Numbered from the stretch's first letter, positions 1 through 9,212 are shown. The stretch is 47,484 nt of DNA from UBA1413 sp964472165 (GCA_964472165.1 CAYYJE010000008.1:1-47484); one strand, 5' to 3'. Program-made: numbers and translations. Notes: generated by a model not told the origin, from the sequence alone.

Positions 1-1262
1 CCCCCGGTCACTTCCGCAGTAAGAAAAATAGCTGTGAGAGGGGCATGCATGACTCCTGCCATGAGACCGGCCATTCCTGCCAGGGCAAAATTCTCTTCAG
101 GAAGGTCGAGACCGAAAAAGGTATTCATGGCAAGGGCAAGTCCGTAACCAGTTATCGCACCCATGAAGAGGGTGGGTGCAAAAATCCCGCCAATGCCTCC
201 GCCACCGGTGGTGGCGGCTGTGGCGACTACCTTAATAAGCAGGATGATCACGATGAAGCCCAGCAGCAACCGGGGATCATCCCTCCATTCAAAGAATACC
301 GAATTGTTCAGAATTTCCACCCCCTGACCGCTGAAAATACGGGTGATGGTGGTATATCCCTCCCCCCATAACGGAGGGAAAAGAAATACCAGCAAGCTTA
401 GGATCACCCCCCCGGCGACCAGTCTGACCAACGGATTCTCAATTTTCCTGAATTGTTTTTCCTGCCACATCACGGAACGGATCAGATACAGGGAAATAAC
501 CCCGGCAAGGATCCCGAGAAGGATGTAGAAACCGATATTCTTTGTCGAAAAGGCATTGACAAGGTCGAATTGGAGGACCATGGCGCTTCCCATGAAAATA
601 TGGGAAAGGGAGGCGGCAGTGACAGAAGAGATAAGCAGTGGAATCAGATAGGCCATGGTCAAGTCCAGCATCAGCACCTCCAGGGTAAACACAAGTCCTG
701 CAACAGGAGCTTTGAAGATCCCTGCGATGGAGCCGGCAGCGCCACAGCCGATCATCAGAATCACATATTTGTAATTCATTCTGAAAAGCCTGGCCAGGTT
801 AGAGCCAATAGCCGCACCGGTAAATACGATGGGGGCCTCTGCCCCTACAGATCCGCCTAGGCCGATGGTCATACTGCTGGCTACCATGGAGCTCCATGTG
901 TTATGCCGCTTTATGCGGCCGCTTTTCCGTGAAATCGACCAAAGGATCTTGGAAACCCCATGGTTGATATCGTCCTTTACCACATATTTTACAAAGAGGT
1001 ATGTGATGGTAATCCCCAGCAAGGGATAGGCCAGAAAAAGGAGATTAAAGGTATTGTCGGGGAACATGTTGGTCAGGAGAAGTTCCACCAGGTGGATCAG
1101 CTTTTTCAGGATCAGGGCGGACACGCCGCTGGCCAGTCCCACAACAAGGCTCAGGATATATATAAAATTCCGTTCACTGATGTGAGCGCTGCGCCAGGAG
1201 AGCAGCCGGTTAAACCAGACTTCCTGTCTTTGTCCCAAAAGTTCAATCCATCTCCTAAACAT
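1..1262 (-). CDS. ClC-family chloride channel/transporter (3' end beyond window)
   Basis: Translating the complement from 1262 gives about 420 residues of a polytopic membrane protein of the voltage-gated chloride channel (ClC) family. These proteins move chloride through the inner membrane as channels or H+/Cl- antiporters. The family's ion-filter motif appears as GSVGAEAPIV, where the Glu matches the gating/proton glutamate position. A second filter loop reads GGGGIGGIFAPTLFMG, and GIFKAPVAGLVFTLE is a typical helix. The start is fixed by an in-frame TAA four codons upstream, and CGGGAG sits directly before the ATG, one of the few Shine-Dalgarno-like sites here. The gene lies 37 bp after the PBP1A gene on the same strand and is probably the last visible gene of the rnf operon. 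The C-terminus (often with CBS domains) lies outside the window. Confidence 0.93.
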   Translation of the reverse strand, partial: MFRRWIELLGQRQEVWFNRLLSWRSAHISERNFIYILSLVVGLASGVSALILKKLIHLVELLLTNMFPDNTFNLLFLAYPLLGITITYLFVKYVVKDDINHGVSKILWSISRKSGRIKRHNTWSSMVASSMTIGLGGSVGAEAPIVFTGAAIGSNLARLFRMNYKYVILMIGCGAAGSIAGIFKAPVAGLVFTLEVLMLDLTMAYLIPLLISSVTAASLSHIFMGSAMVLQFDLVNAFSTKNIGFYILLGILAGVISLYLIRSVMWQEKQFRKIENPLVRLVAGGVILSLLVFLFPPLWGEGYTTITRIFSGQGVEILNNSVFFEWRDDPRLLLGFIVIILLIKVVATAATTGGGGIGGIFAPTLFMGAITGYGLALAMNTFFGLDLPEENFALAGMAGLMAGVMHAPLTAIFLTAEVTG

Positions 1263-1299
1263 CTCCCGAAATTAGCAACTTTTTGGCAGCCTCACGACT

Positions 1300-3690
1300 T
1301 CAGTTCTCTTTCTTTTTGAATATCTTTTTGATCATCTCCCATGCAGGCTCCCTTTCGTCGCGTGATTTTCCGGGGGTCCCCCTTTCAGTTTCCCCACCCT
1401 CGTGTGAAGGGGATTTGTCCTCCTTTTTTTTGAAGATTCCAAAAAATCCGAAATCCTCTTCAAGTTCTTCGACATGGCCGGGGACGGCATTCATTTCCGC
1501 CAGGGTCAGGGAATCAGGGGCTGAGAATTTCTTATCGGCCAGAGACCGGAAACGCGGATCGGCATAGGCCTGGCTGAAGAAGCGCCCCACCACGGGAAGC
1601 GCAGCGTATGATCCCTGGCCGTATGTCATACTCCGGAAATGGATGGCCGGGTCGTCGGCTCCAACCCGGCAACCGGCTGTGAAGTCGGGGGTATAGCCGA
1701 TAAACCATCCGTCGGCGTTTTCCTGGGTGGTTCCTGTTTTTCCTGCAAAATGTCCGGGGACCTGGAATTTGGAGCGGATGGCATTGCCGGTGCCCTCATC
1801 CACGGCAGACCGCAACATCTCGGTGATAATCCGGCAGTTTTCGGGATCTACCTTGCTTTTTCCCGGCTGAGGAACATCAAACAATTCGAGCTGGTTCCCC
1901 TGACTGTCTTCTATGTACAGGAGGGCATAGGGTTTCACCTGTTTCCCTTCATTGGCAAGGGTACCGTAGGCGGCCACCATTTCCAGTAGAGGTACGGATG
2001 CCGATCCCAGAGCCAGTGAGGGAACCTCAGGAAGTTCAGACCGGATTCCCAGATCGCGGGCAGTCCTGACCGCCTCATTCACACCGGTCTGCATCATGAT
2101 GTCCACGGTTACCGTATTGATCGATTTTGCCAGGGCATACTTCATGGTATAATAGCCGGAATATCTGTCACTGGCATTCCCGGGGGTCCACCCGTCATAC
2201 TCGTCATAGGTCTGACTCTCTGCCGAATAATAATCTGCCGGATCGAGGCCCTGTTCCAGGGCAGCCAGATAAATTACCGGTTTAAAGGTAGATCCCACCT
2301 GCCGGGAAGCAAGGCACTGGTCGTACTTGAAAAACCGGAAATCAATTCCCCCCACCCAGGCTTTTAACGCGCCACTGCGGTTTTCCATGACCACAAAGCC
2401 GGCATTGAGCATCGAGAGGTAGTGTTTCGCAGAATCCAGAGGGGTTGTTTTCACTGCCTTCAACCCGTCCCAGGTAAAGAGGGTGGCGTCCACGGATGAA
2501 GAGAACTCCTCCTTTATCTGCTTCTGGCTTTTCCCCGCAGCAATGCCACGTTTATAGCGGTCGCTGCGACGTATGGCTCTTTCCAGCACCGTGACATCAT
2601 TCCCCCAGGGAGCCTTCCCCTTCCAATGCTCGTCAAAAAGCGTCTGAAGTTTTTTCATTTGTTCGTTGACAGCCTGTCTTGCAAACCGTTGCAACGAATA
2701 ATCAATGGTAGTATAAATCTTCAGTCCGTCATTGTATAAACTATACGGCTCCCCATTTGATTTGGTATGGCGAAGGCACCAGTCAGTCAGGGCCGGACGT
2801 ATGTATTCCAGGAAATAGGGCGCCGGCCCCTGGTTGTAGGTAATCAGGCTGTAACGGAGGTTGAGAGGCTCCGCCTTGTACCTTTTCCCATCTTCAGGCT
2901 TCAGGAACTCCTCTTTCACCATCTGGTCGATCACCGTGTTCCGGCGCTCCACGGAGCGGTCGGGATATAACCGGGGGTTAAAGAGGTTGTTGGCCTTCAG
3001 GATGCCCACAAGTACCGCAGCTTCCGGAATGGTAATTTCAGCGGGAGTCTTGCTGAAAAAACGTTCTGCAGCAACCTCAATCCCGAAGATGTTTTCACCG
3101 AAGGGAACCGTATTCAGATAGAGGGTGAGGATCTCCTCCTTGGTATAGATCCGTTCCAGACGATAGGCAATAATGGCCTCCCTGATTTTGTTAACGGGAA
3201 CGGAGAGCATTCCATAGTGGCCCCGGGGAAAGAGGTTTTTGGCAATTTGCTGGCTGAGGGTGCTCCCTCCCCCTGAACTGCGGTCCGACTGAAGGATGGT
3301 TTTGAAAAGAACTCTGAAAAGGGCAATCTCATCGATTCCCCGGTGTTTGAAAAACCGGGCATCTTCAGTAGCCACCAGCGCATGGATAATATGCGGGGAT
3401 ATCTCACTGAAGGAGGCATAGCTTCTGTTTTCCGTGTAGTAACGACCAAGAAGTTTTCCGTCGGCAGAAAATACTTCACTGGCAAGGGGAGTCTTTACCC
3501 TGACAAGCTCTTCTTTGGAGGGGACTTTACCCGTGAATCCCAGGTATACCGCAAAAAAAAGCAAAAATACCAGTATTGCAACGGCTATGGATGCCTTCAG
3601 AAGAAAGCGTCCCCACCGGAATTTTCCGCTTTTCCGGGGAGATACCGGTTTTTTCCCGGTGGACCGTTTTCCCTTCTTCTGATCACTCAC
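1300..3690 (-). CDS. Bifunctional penicillin-binding protein 1A (transglycosylase/transpeptidase)
   Basis: This 796-residue class A PBP polymerises lipid II glycan strands and cross-links peptidoglycan at the outer face of the inner membrane. A basic N-terminus is followed by one transmembrane anchor (about 29-52). The GT51 domain has the catalytic Glu in EDARFFKHRGID (about 109) and GGSTLSQQIAKNLF (about 141-154). The transpeptidase domain has all three motifs: SxxK as STFK (467-470), SxN as SIN (523-525) and KTG as KTGTT (651-655). The length is normal and no catalytic residue is missing. A Lys/Glu-rich tail follows the transpeptidase domain. The gene starts 18 bp after rnfA stops and precedes the ClC gene, so it is probably co-transcribed with rnf. 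Confidence 0.95.
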   Translation of the reverse strand: MSDQKKGKRSTGKKPVSPRKSGKFRWGRFLLKASIAVAILVFLLFFAVYLGFTGKVPSKEELVRVKTPLASEVFSADGKLLGRYYTENRSYASFSEISPHIIHALVATEDARFFKHRGIDEIALFRVLFKTILQSDRSSGGGSTLSQQIAKNLFPRGHYGMLSVPVNKIREAIIAYRLERIYTKEEILTLYLNTVPFGENIFGIEVAAERFFSKTPAEITIPEAAVLVGILKANNLFNPRLYPDRSVERRNTVIDQMVKEEFLKPEDGKRYKAEPLNLRYSLITYNQGPAPYFLEYIRPALTDWCLRHTKSNGEPYSLYNDGLKIYTTIDYSLQRFARQAVNEQMKKLQTLFDEHWKGKAPWGNDVTVLERAIRRSDRYKRGIAAGKSQKQIKEEFSSSVDATLFTWDGLKAVKTTPLDSAKHYLSMLNAGFVVMENRSGALKAWVGGIDFRFFKYDQCLASRQVGSTFKPVIYLAALEQGLDPADYYSAESQTYDEYDGWTPGNASDRYSGYYTMKYALAKSINTVTVDIMMQTGVNEAVRTARDLGIRSELPEVPSLALGSASVPLLEMVAAYGTLANEGKQVKPYALLYIEDSQGNQLELFDVPQPGKSKVDPENCRIITEMLRSAVDEGTGNAIRSKFQVPGHFAGKTGTTQENADGWFIGYTPDFTAGCRVGADDPAIHFRSMTYGQGSYAALPVVGRFFSQAYADPRFRSLADKKFSAPDSLTLAEMNAVPGHVEELEEDFGFFGIFKKKEDKSPSHEGGETERGTPGKSRDEREPAWEMIKKIFKKKEN

Positions 3691-3708
3691 AGAACAACAG
3701 TTGATTCA

Positions 3709-4281
3709 TCAGATTAAGCCTGAAAAGCCCATGAAAGCCATGGCAAGGATGCCTGCCGTGACCAGGGCAATGGGTGTTCCCTTCAATCCGGAAGGCACCT
3801 CCATCAGGTCGAGATGTTCCCGGATACCGGCAAAAAGTACAAGTGCAAGGCCAAACCCTATTGCATTGGAAAAGGCAAATACGACACCCTCCAGCAGGTT
3901 AAACTCTTTTTGGATAGTGAGGATGGCCACCCCCAGTATGGCACAGTTGGTGGTGATCAGCGGCAGATAAATTCCCAGGGCCTGGTAAAGCGAAGGACTC
4001 ACCTTTTTCAGGATGATCTCTACCAACTGCACCAGGGCCGCGATGATCAGAATAAAGGCGATGGTCTGTAAATACCCGATTCCAAACGGATCGAGGACCA
4101 TTTTTTGAACCAGGTAGGTGACAATGGTGGCCAGTACCAGCACGAAAGCCACTGCACCTGCCATTCCCGCAGCCGTGGAAATTCGCCGGGATACCCCCAG
4201 AAAAGGACAAATCCCCAGAAACTGCATCAACACAATGTTGTTGACCAGAACTGCCGCAATAAATATGACAAGATAACTCAT
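3709..4281 (-). CDS. rnfA: Rnf complex membrane subunit RnfA
   Basis: A 190-residue integral membrane subunit of the Rnf ferredoxin:NAD+ oxidoreductase, with about six transmembrane helices. The conserved half-channel segments NNIVLMQFLGICPFLGVS and LPLITTNCAILGVAI each carry the cysteine known to hold the intramembrane Fe-S centre shared with RnfE (homologous to NqrD/NqrE). The length matches the family (about 190-195). It is the last rnf gene, 5 bp after rnfE, and is followed 18 bp later by PBP1A. It is paralogous to RnfE and was separated from it by the N-terminal FLGICPFLGVS motif. Confidence 0.95.
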   Translation of the reverse strand: MSYLVIFIAAVLVNNIVLMQFLGICPFLGVSRRISTAAGMAGAVAFVLVLATIVTYLVQKMVLDPFGIGYLQTIAFILIIAALVQLVEIILKKVSPSLYQALGIYLPLITTNCAILGVAILTIQKEFNLLEGVVFAFSNAIGFGLALVLFAGIREHLDLMEVPSGLKGTPIALVTAGILAMAFMGFSGLI

Positions 4282-4286
4282 ACCGG

Positions 4287-4877
4287 TTATTTTTGGGCTT
4301 TGTTAATTTTTTGGACAATGGCGATCAGGTATCCGAGCACGATGAATGCGCCTGGAGCCAACACGAAAAGCAGAGTGGTATAATTCTCGGGATAGAGCCG
4401 AAAGTTGAAAAGGGTGCCGCTTCCCAGAAATTCACGGATGCTACCCAGAACCACCAGGGCTCCCGTAAAACCCAGCCCCATCCCCAAGCCGTCGATCATC
4501 GACGAAAGAGGATCATTTTTTGAGGCAAAAGCCTCTGCTCTTCCCAGAACAATACAGTTTACCACGATCAGTGGAATAAAAATTCCGAGGCTTTTGAACA
4601 ATCCCGGGGTGTAGGCTTGCATAACCAACTCCACAACCGTCACAAAAGCGGCGATGATCACGATAAATGAGGGAATCCGCACTTTATCGGGAATCTGGCT
4701 TTTGACCAGGGAAATCACCAGGTTCGACATCACCAGCACAAAGGTGGTGGCCAGTCCCATCCCAAGCCCGTTTGCAGCCGATGAGGTCACTCCGAGCGTC
4801 GGACAGGTTCCCAGGATTAAAACCAGAATAGGATTCTCCCGGAGAAATCCTTTCGTAAAATTTTTAAGCTGATTCAT
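4287..4877 (-). CDS. rnfE: Rnf complex membrane subunit RnfE
   Basis: A 196-residue polytopic membrane protein and pseudo-symmetric partner of RnfA in the Rnf complex. RnfE-specific features are the N-terminus MNQLKNFTKGFLRENPILVL followed by LGTCPTLGVTSSAANG, the second cysteine loop LIVVNCIVLGRAEAFASKN, and DGLGMGLGFTGALVVLGSIRE. The two Cys-containing half-helices place the 2Fe-2S centre between RnfA and RnfE in the membrane. The gene lies between rnfG (12 bp) and rnfA (5 bp) in the standard order B-C-D-G-E-A. Confidence 0.95.
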   Translation of the reverse strand: MNQLKNFTKGFLRENPILVLILGTCPTLGVTSSAANGLGMGLATTFVLVMSNLVISLVKSQIPDKVRIPSFIVIIAAFVTVVELVMQAYTPGLFKSLGIFIPLIVVNCIVLGRAEAFASKNDPLSSMIDGLGMGLGFTGALVVLGSIREFLGSGTLFNFRLYPENYTTLLFVLAPGAFIVLGYLIAIVQKINKAQK

Positions 4878-4889
4878 GGCGTTCTTCTT

Positions 4890-5507
4890 TTATTGTGCAG
4901 GTTGAATCCTATCGGGGGCTGCTGTTCCGGAAAAAATTCCAAACCCGGCATGGGCTCTGTTCAGCGCATCCAAAAATGCACGGGAAGTGATGGTCGACGC
5001 CGTGATGGCATCCACATCTCCTCCGTCCTTGCTGACCTCCAATTTCCCCTTGCCGGGATTTTTACCGATGATATTCTGCCGCTCCTTTTCAGGATTCCGG
5101 AACCATTCAGTCATCTTCGAACCCAGACCCGGGGTCTCCTTGTGTTCTAAAACCTCATATCCCGTGTAGTTTCCCAGGGTATCAATGCCCACCATGACGG
5201 AGATATACCCGTTGAAACCTTTGTTGGAATAGCTCTTCACGGCCAACCCCACCAGTTTGTCTCCCTTGTAGGCAGGAAACACCTCCAGGGAATCCGACCC
5301 GCTGTCAGGCAGGACTTTCACGGAAGGTTTCACCAGCTCAAATTCCGGAAGTACGCTGGCTATGGCATCGGCTTGTGCCTTAACCCTTGATATTTCGATG
5401 GCATCACTGGTCATCCTGTGGACAAAACCCAGAAGTGCTCCTGAGAGGAGTGTCACGGCCAGGAGTGCGCCCACCATATTCAGGAATGTTGATTCACGCT
5501 GTTTCAT
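4890..5507 (-). CDS. rnfG: Rnf complex FMN-binding subunit RnfG
   Basis: A 205-residue protein with one N-terminal membrane helix (about 9-29) and a periplasmic FMN-binding domain, homologous to NqrC. The flavinylation motif is DAITASTITSRAF (166-178). By comparison with the family, the FMN is covalently attached to Thr172 as a phosphoester. GLGSKMTEWF is another conserved FMN_bind segment. The gene overlaps rnfD by 4 bp, suggesting coupled translation. A flavin transferase (ApbE) would be needed for maturation; no apbE is visible in this window. Confidence 0.94.
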   Translation of the reverse strand: MKQRESTFLNMVGALLAVTLLSGALLGFVHRMTSDAIEISRVKAQADAIASVLPEFELVKPSVKVLPDSGSDSLEVFPAYKGDKLVGLAVKSYSNKGFNGYISVMVGIDTLGNYTGYEVLEHKETPGLGSKMTEWFRNPEKERQNIIGKNPGKGKLEVSKDGGDVDAITASTITSRAFLDALNRAHAGFGIFSGTAAPDRIQPAQ

Positions 5508-6490
5508 GACTGTTTTTCTCCAAACCTTTTGGGTTTAATCATATTATTAAGCAGAGGTGTGAAAGCATTCATAATCAGGATGGCGAAAGAAATGCCTTCA
5601 GGATATGCCCCGAACAGACGGATCGTCATGGTAATGATTCCTATGCCGGCACCAAAGATCAGCTGGGCTTTCCGGTTCATGGGAGAAGTAACCATATCGG
5701 TAGCCATATAGACAGCTCCCAATATGGCACCTCCGGCCAGAATGTGGAACAGGGGATCCATGTATTTTTCAGGGCTGATCAGCCAGAAGATCCCACTGTA
5801 AACCAACATGGCAATGAGGATGGAGACAGGAATATGCCAGGTAATAATTTTGCGGAAGAGGAGGTAGATGCCACCTGCCAGTAACAGCAACGCTGATATT
5901 TCGCCTAATGAACCTCCCATGGTGCCCAGGAAAAGGTCCATGGTTTCAGGAAGGCTTCCCTGAATCTGGCTCAATGGCTGGCCACCGACAATTCCCTCTT
6001 TAAGAAGTCCCAAAGGAGTGGCAGCAGTCACCGCATCAGGGGCAGCACCCCTTCCGACAGGCCACGAAGTCATCTGAACAGGAAAGGAGATCAGCATAAA
6101 AACACGGCCTGCCAGCGCCGGATTGAAAATATTGGCTCCCAAACCGCCAAATGAAACCTTGGCAATCGCGATGGAAAAGAGCGATCCCATCACGATAATC
6201 CACCAGGGGATGGAGGCCGGTACATTGAAGGCCAGCAGCAATCCTGTCAGGGCAGCCGACCCGTCGTTCACAGTGGGTGTAACTTTCAGCACAAAACGCT
6301 GCAGCAGGTATTCGATAGCCACACAAGCCACCACAGCGATAAGGGTCACCCTCACCGCATCCAGGCCAAAGACAAAAACCGACCAGAGAAGTGCCGGAAT
6401 CAGCGCCAGGATAACCCGGTACATGATCTTCCTGACCGAATCGTCGGTATGGACGTGCGGTGAAGGAGATATCGCAATTATTCTGTTCAT
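5504..6490 (-). CDS. rnfD: Rnf complex membrane subunit RnfD
   Basis: A 328-residue multi-spanning subunit homologous to NqrB, usually carrying a covalent FMN. The sequence begins MNRIIAISPSPHVHTDDSVR, where SPHxH is the family hallmark. The flavinylation motif is DAVTAATPLGLL near 152-163, with Thr158 the likely attachment residue. FGGLGANIFNPALAGRVF (114-131) is strongly conserved. The start lies 18 bp after rnfC, and the last 4 bp overlap rnfG. Its role is transmembrane electron transfer coupled to Na+ or H+ export. Confidence 0.95.
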   Translation of the reverse strand: MNRIIAISPSPHVHTDDSVRKIMYRVILALIPALLWSVFVFGLDAVRVTLIAVVACVAIEYLLQRFVLKVTPTVNDGSAALTGLLLAFNVPASIPWWIIVMGSLFSIAIAKVSFGGLGANIFNPALAGRVFMLISFPVQMTSWPVGRGAAPDAVTAATPLGLLKEGIVGGQPLSQIQGSLPETMDLFLGTMGGSLGEISALLLLAGGIYLLFRKIITWHIPVSILIAMLVYSGIFWLISPEKYMDPLFHILAGGAILGAVYMATDMVTSPMNRKAQLIFGAGIGIITMTIRLFGAYPEGISFAILIMNAFTPLLNNMIKPKRFGEKQS

Positions 6491-6508
6491 TTCCAGGTAT
6501 ATTTCAGT

Positions 6509-7840
6509 TTAATTTTTCCGTGAACGGACAATCTGTCCCACTTTAGCCTTCCCGTAACGAATCTGGTCGAGCAATGGCCTGCTGGCAGGACATGAAAAGC
6601 TGCAGCTGCCACACTCGATGCAATCGAGGACCTTTTCCTTCTCCACGCTTTCCCACAATCCCTTTTCCGTGAGGGTCATCAGCAGGAAGGGTTCCAGTCC
6701 CATGGGACAGGCTGTGGCGCACCGGGAGCAGCGGATACAGGCGAGTTGCGGTTTCCGGAGAGCTTTTTCCCCCGGGATCAGCAGCACCCCCGAAGTACCC
6801 TTGGTCACTGGAACATCCAGGGAAGCCACGGCTTTTCCCATCATGGGACCACCGCTGATGATCTTGCCTGTGTCTTCAGGCAGCCCCCCGGCAAAATTAA
6901 CAAGCTCCGAAAGAGGGGTACCGATCCTGACCTTCAGGTTGCCTGGATTTTTAACCTGCTGACCGGTAACCGTCACCACCCGCTCAAAGAGGGGCTTGTT
7001 CTTCTGGACAGCTTCATAAACGGCAAAAGCAGATCCTACGTTGCTGACCACACATCCTACCGCAACGGGCAATGCCCCGGATGGAACCTCCCTGCCGGTG
7101 ATGGCCTTGATCAGCTGCTTCTCCCCTCCCTGGGGATATTTAACTTTCAGTACTTCCACTGAAATACCAGGGAGAGCAGCCACGGCTTCCGACATGATCC
7201 GGATAGCCTCCGGCTTGTTCTTCTCTATCCCGATACAGGCTTTTTCCACTCCCAGCGCCTTCATGAGCAGTTGCGTTCCCACAGCAATTTCCTGGCTTTT
7301 TTCAATCATCAGCCTGTTGTCGGCAGTGAGATAGGGCTCACATTCCACTCCGTTGATGATCAGCAGGTCGGCCTTGCTGCCCTTGGGAGGCACCAGCTTG
7401 ATATGGGTGGGGAACGTGGCCCCTCCCATCCCCACAATGCCGGCCGACATTATCTTCTCCACGATTTCAGGGCCTGAAAGGGAACAATCCTTCCTGAGAT
7501 CAGCAGACCTGTCGATCTGCTCATCCCACTCATCCCCCTCTACCTTGATTACAATACTGGTACGCGGGTATCCCGATGCATCGGTCACCTGGTCGACCTT
7601 GGTCACCGTGCCGGATACGGAAGAGTGGATATTGGCAGAAACGAAACCTGAGCTTTTGGCGATCAGCTGACCGGTTTTTACCTTGTCTCCCTTTTGGACT
7701 AAAGCCGTGGCAGGAGCACCGATATGCTGCCCCACGGGGATATAAACCACAGGAGGGAGCGGCAGTTCCCTGATTTGCTCAGCAGCCGAGAGTTTGTTTT
7801 CCGGAGGGTGAATACCCCCGAGTCTGAATGTTTTCAACAC
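6509..7840 (-). CDS. rnfC: Rnf complex peripheral Fe-S/flavin subunit RnfC
   Basis: A 443-residue subunit, taken from the family to exchange electrons with NAD(H) on the cytoplasmic side. It has an N-terminal RnfC barrel (TFRLGGIHPPENK), a Rossmann-like NADH/FMN-binding region containing GMGGATFPTHIKL and NGVECEPYLTADNRLM, then an SLBB domain. Two 4Fe-4S motifs close the protein: C368-x2-C371-x2-C374-x3-C378 and C407-x2-C410-x2-C413-x3-C417. It is short at the C-terminus compared with the enterobacterial RsxC, which carries a long Ala/Lys-rich tail. It lies 11 bp after rnfB. Confidence 0.96.
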   Translation of the reverse strand: MLKTFRLGGIHPPENKLSAAEQIRELPLPPVVYIPVGQHIGAPATALVQKGDKVKTGQLIAKSSGFVSANIHSSVSGTVTKVDQVTDASGYPRTSIVIKVEGDEWDEQIDRSADLRKDCSLSGPEIVEKIMSAGIVGMGGATFPTHIKLVPPKGSKADLLIINGVECEPYLTADNRLMIEKSQEIAVGTQLLMKALGVEKACIGIEKNKPEAIRIMSEAVAALPGISVEVLKVKYPQGGEKQLIKAITGREVPSGALPVAVGCVVSNVGSAFAVYEAVQKNKPLFERVVTVTGQQVKNPGNLKVRIGTPLSELVNFAGGLPEDTGKIISGGPMMGKAVASLDVPVTKGTSGVLLIPGEKALRKPQLACIRCSRCATACPMGLEPFLLMTLTEKGLWESVEKEKVLDCIECGSCSFSCPASRPLLDQIRYGKAKVGQIVRSRKN

Positions 7841-7851
7841 GTTGTTCCGGA

Positions 7852-8718
7852 TTATTGGTTAACAGGATTGGTTTCAGTCACAGTTGCCTTTGCTTTCCGC
7901 GGTGGGAATCCCACTTCGATAATGGCATTGGTGGGACATACCTCGACGCATTTGCGGCATAGCTTGCATTTGTCGGAATCTATGAACGCCAGATTCTTAC
8001 CCATGGTGATGGCGTCATAGGCACATACATCAAAACATTTGCTGCAGCCTATACAGGCTACCTGACACGATTTTCTGGCGATGCCCCCCTTCTCCTCATT
8101 GCGGCAGGCTACATAAATCTTGCGGTCTTTGACGTTTTTCTTCCGCAGTTCGATGAGGTTTTTAGGACATGCAATCACACAGGCCCCGCAGGCAGTACAT
8201 TTGGCATCGTCCACCTCAGGCAGTCCCGTCACAGGGTTCATGTGAATGGCGTCGAATTCGCATACCACACAGCAATCCCCGCATCCGAGGCAACCATACT
8301 GACAGCCGGTTTCCCCGCTGTAAAGACTATGGATGATGGCGCAGGTCATTACCCCGTCGTATTTGTTGACACGAGGGCGGAATTCACAGGTGCCGTTGCA
8401 GCGAACCACTGCCACACGGGGATCCTTCTTCACCGCTTCCAATCCCAGAATTTTGGCTACCCCTTCCATCCCTTCATTACCTCCCACAGGGCAGAAGAGT
8501 TGGGCCAGGTCATTTTCTTTCACGCAGGCTTCGGCAAAGGCACGGCAACCGGCGTAGCCGCACCCTCCGCAGTTCGCCCCCGGCAGGGCCTTCTCCACGG
8601 TGTCAATCCGCGGATCTTCATAAACCCTGAACTTCTGAGCCACAAAATACAGAATGACAGCAGATAATCCACCGATGGCAGCCAGAGTAATGACAGTATA
8701 AATTATGGAAGCATCCAT
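7852..8718 (-). CDS. rnfB: Rnf complex ferredoxin-like subunit RnfB, long form with extra clusters
   Basis: A 288-residue electron-entry subunit that accepts electrons from reduced ferredoxin. It has an N-terminal membrane helix (about 6-27), then the RnfB-specific 4Fe-4S motif C50-x2-C53-x4-C58-x17-C76 (GANCGGCGYAGC). Further 4Fe-4S motifs follow: a cysteine group at 143-153, C174/177/180/184, C222/225/228/232 and C251/254/257/261. The enterobacterial RsxB has one special cluster plus two ferredoxin clusters in about 190 residues, so this is an extended multi-cluster form. It lies 11 bp after rseC and 11 bp before rnfC. Confidence 0.95.
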   Translation of the reverse strand: MDASIIYTVITLAAIGGLSAVILYFVAQKFRVYEDPRIDTVEKALPGANCGGCGYAGCRAFAEACVKENDLAQLFCPVGGNEGMEGVAKILGLEAVKKDPRVAVVRCNGTCEFRPRVNKYDGVMTCAIIHSLYSGETGCQYGCLGCGDCCVVCEFDAIHMNPVTGLPEVDDAKCTACGACVIACPKNLIELRKKNVKDRKIYVACRNEEKGGIARKSCQVACIGCSKCFDVCAYDAITMGKNLAFIDSDKCKLCRKCVEVCPTNAIIEVGFPPRKAKATVTETNPVNQ

Positions 8719-8729
8719 ATGACGAAAAA

Positions 8730-9140
8730 TTAATTTTCTTCCAGAAAAAATGCAAACCTCCTGGTGAGTTTGTCACGAAACAGGTACAATCCCGTGTAAT
8801 AGGGAATAAGCATTCCCAACGAAATGAGACCACTTACGGCTTCATTTCCGGAAAAGTGAAGGGCCACCACAAGCGTGGCCACCAATACCAGAAAAGGAAA
8901 CAGGTAGCCGTAAAACAACGCCCTGATTCCACTGGACTCTTTGAGTACCACAGTCACTTGCTGTCCAATATGATAGGATTTATGGTTGTGGCTCACTTCA
9001 ATCTCTTTTTCCCGGCTGTCTGAAGCCAGGCACCCGCCACGGGCATGACACGCGGAACAGGCCGACTGACTGACAATGGTTACCATGAGTGTCCTTGCAT
9101 TTACTGCCGACACAATTCCACTATGTCTGATCACATCCAT
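8730..9140 (-). CDS. RseC/SoxR-reducing-system family protein
   Basis: A 136-residue protein of the RseC (SoxR_red) family. The N-terminal domain has the conserved cysteine set C28-x2-C31-x5-C37 in SACSACHARGGC. Two transmembrane helices follow (about 72-92 and 98-118). It is the promoter-proximal gene of the rnf operon, directly downstream of the promoter at 9163-9192. RseC homologues are common next to rnf genes and are thought to modulate redox or envelope-stress signalling; its exact role in Bacteroidota is unknown. Confidence 0.85.
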   Translation of the reverse strand: MDVIRHSGIVSAVNARTLMVTIVSQSACSACHARGGCLASDSREKEIEVSHNHKSYHIGQQVTVVLKESSGIRALFYGYLFPFLVLVATLVVALHFSGNEAVSGLISLGMLIPYYTGLYLFRDKLTRRFAFFLEEN

Positions 9141-9162
9141 CTTACCATTTCAATCAATGGAG

Positions 9163-9192
9163 CAAAACTACATATTTCAACCTATGGACAAA
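9163..9192 (-). promoter_or_regulatory. Bacteroidota-type promoter of the rseC-rnf operon
   Basis: On the minus strand a -33 TTTG (9192-9189) is followed after 18 bp by TAGTTTTG (9170-9163), an exact TAnnTTTG -7 box. Transcription should begin near 9156, about 15 nt before the rseC ATG. This is the best two-part promoter in the window. Confidence 0.7.
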
Positions 9193-9212
9193 ATGATGAA
9201 CCCCATTTTTTA

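Noticed and set aside
45..1319. Several short plus-strand frames at the left end
   Set aside because: They are antisense to the ClC gene, whose frame continues to the window edge with conserved motifs.
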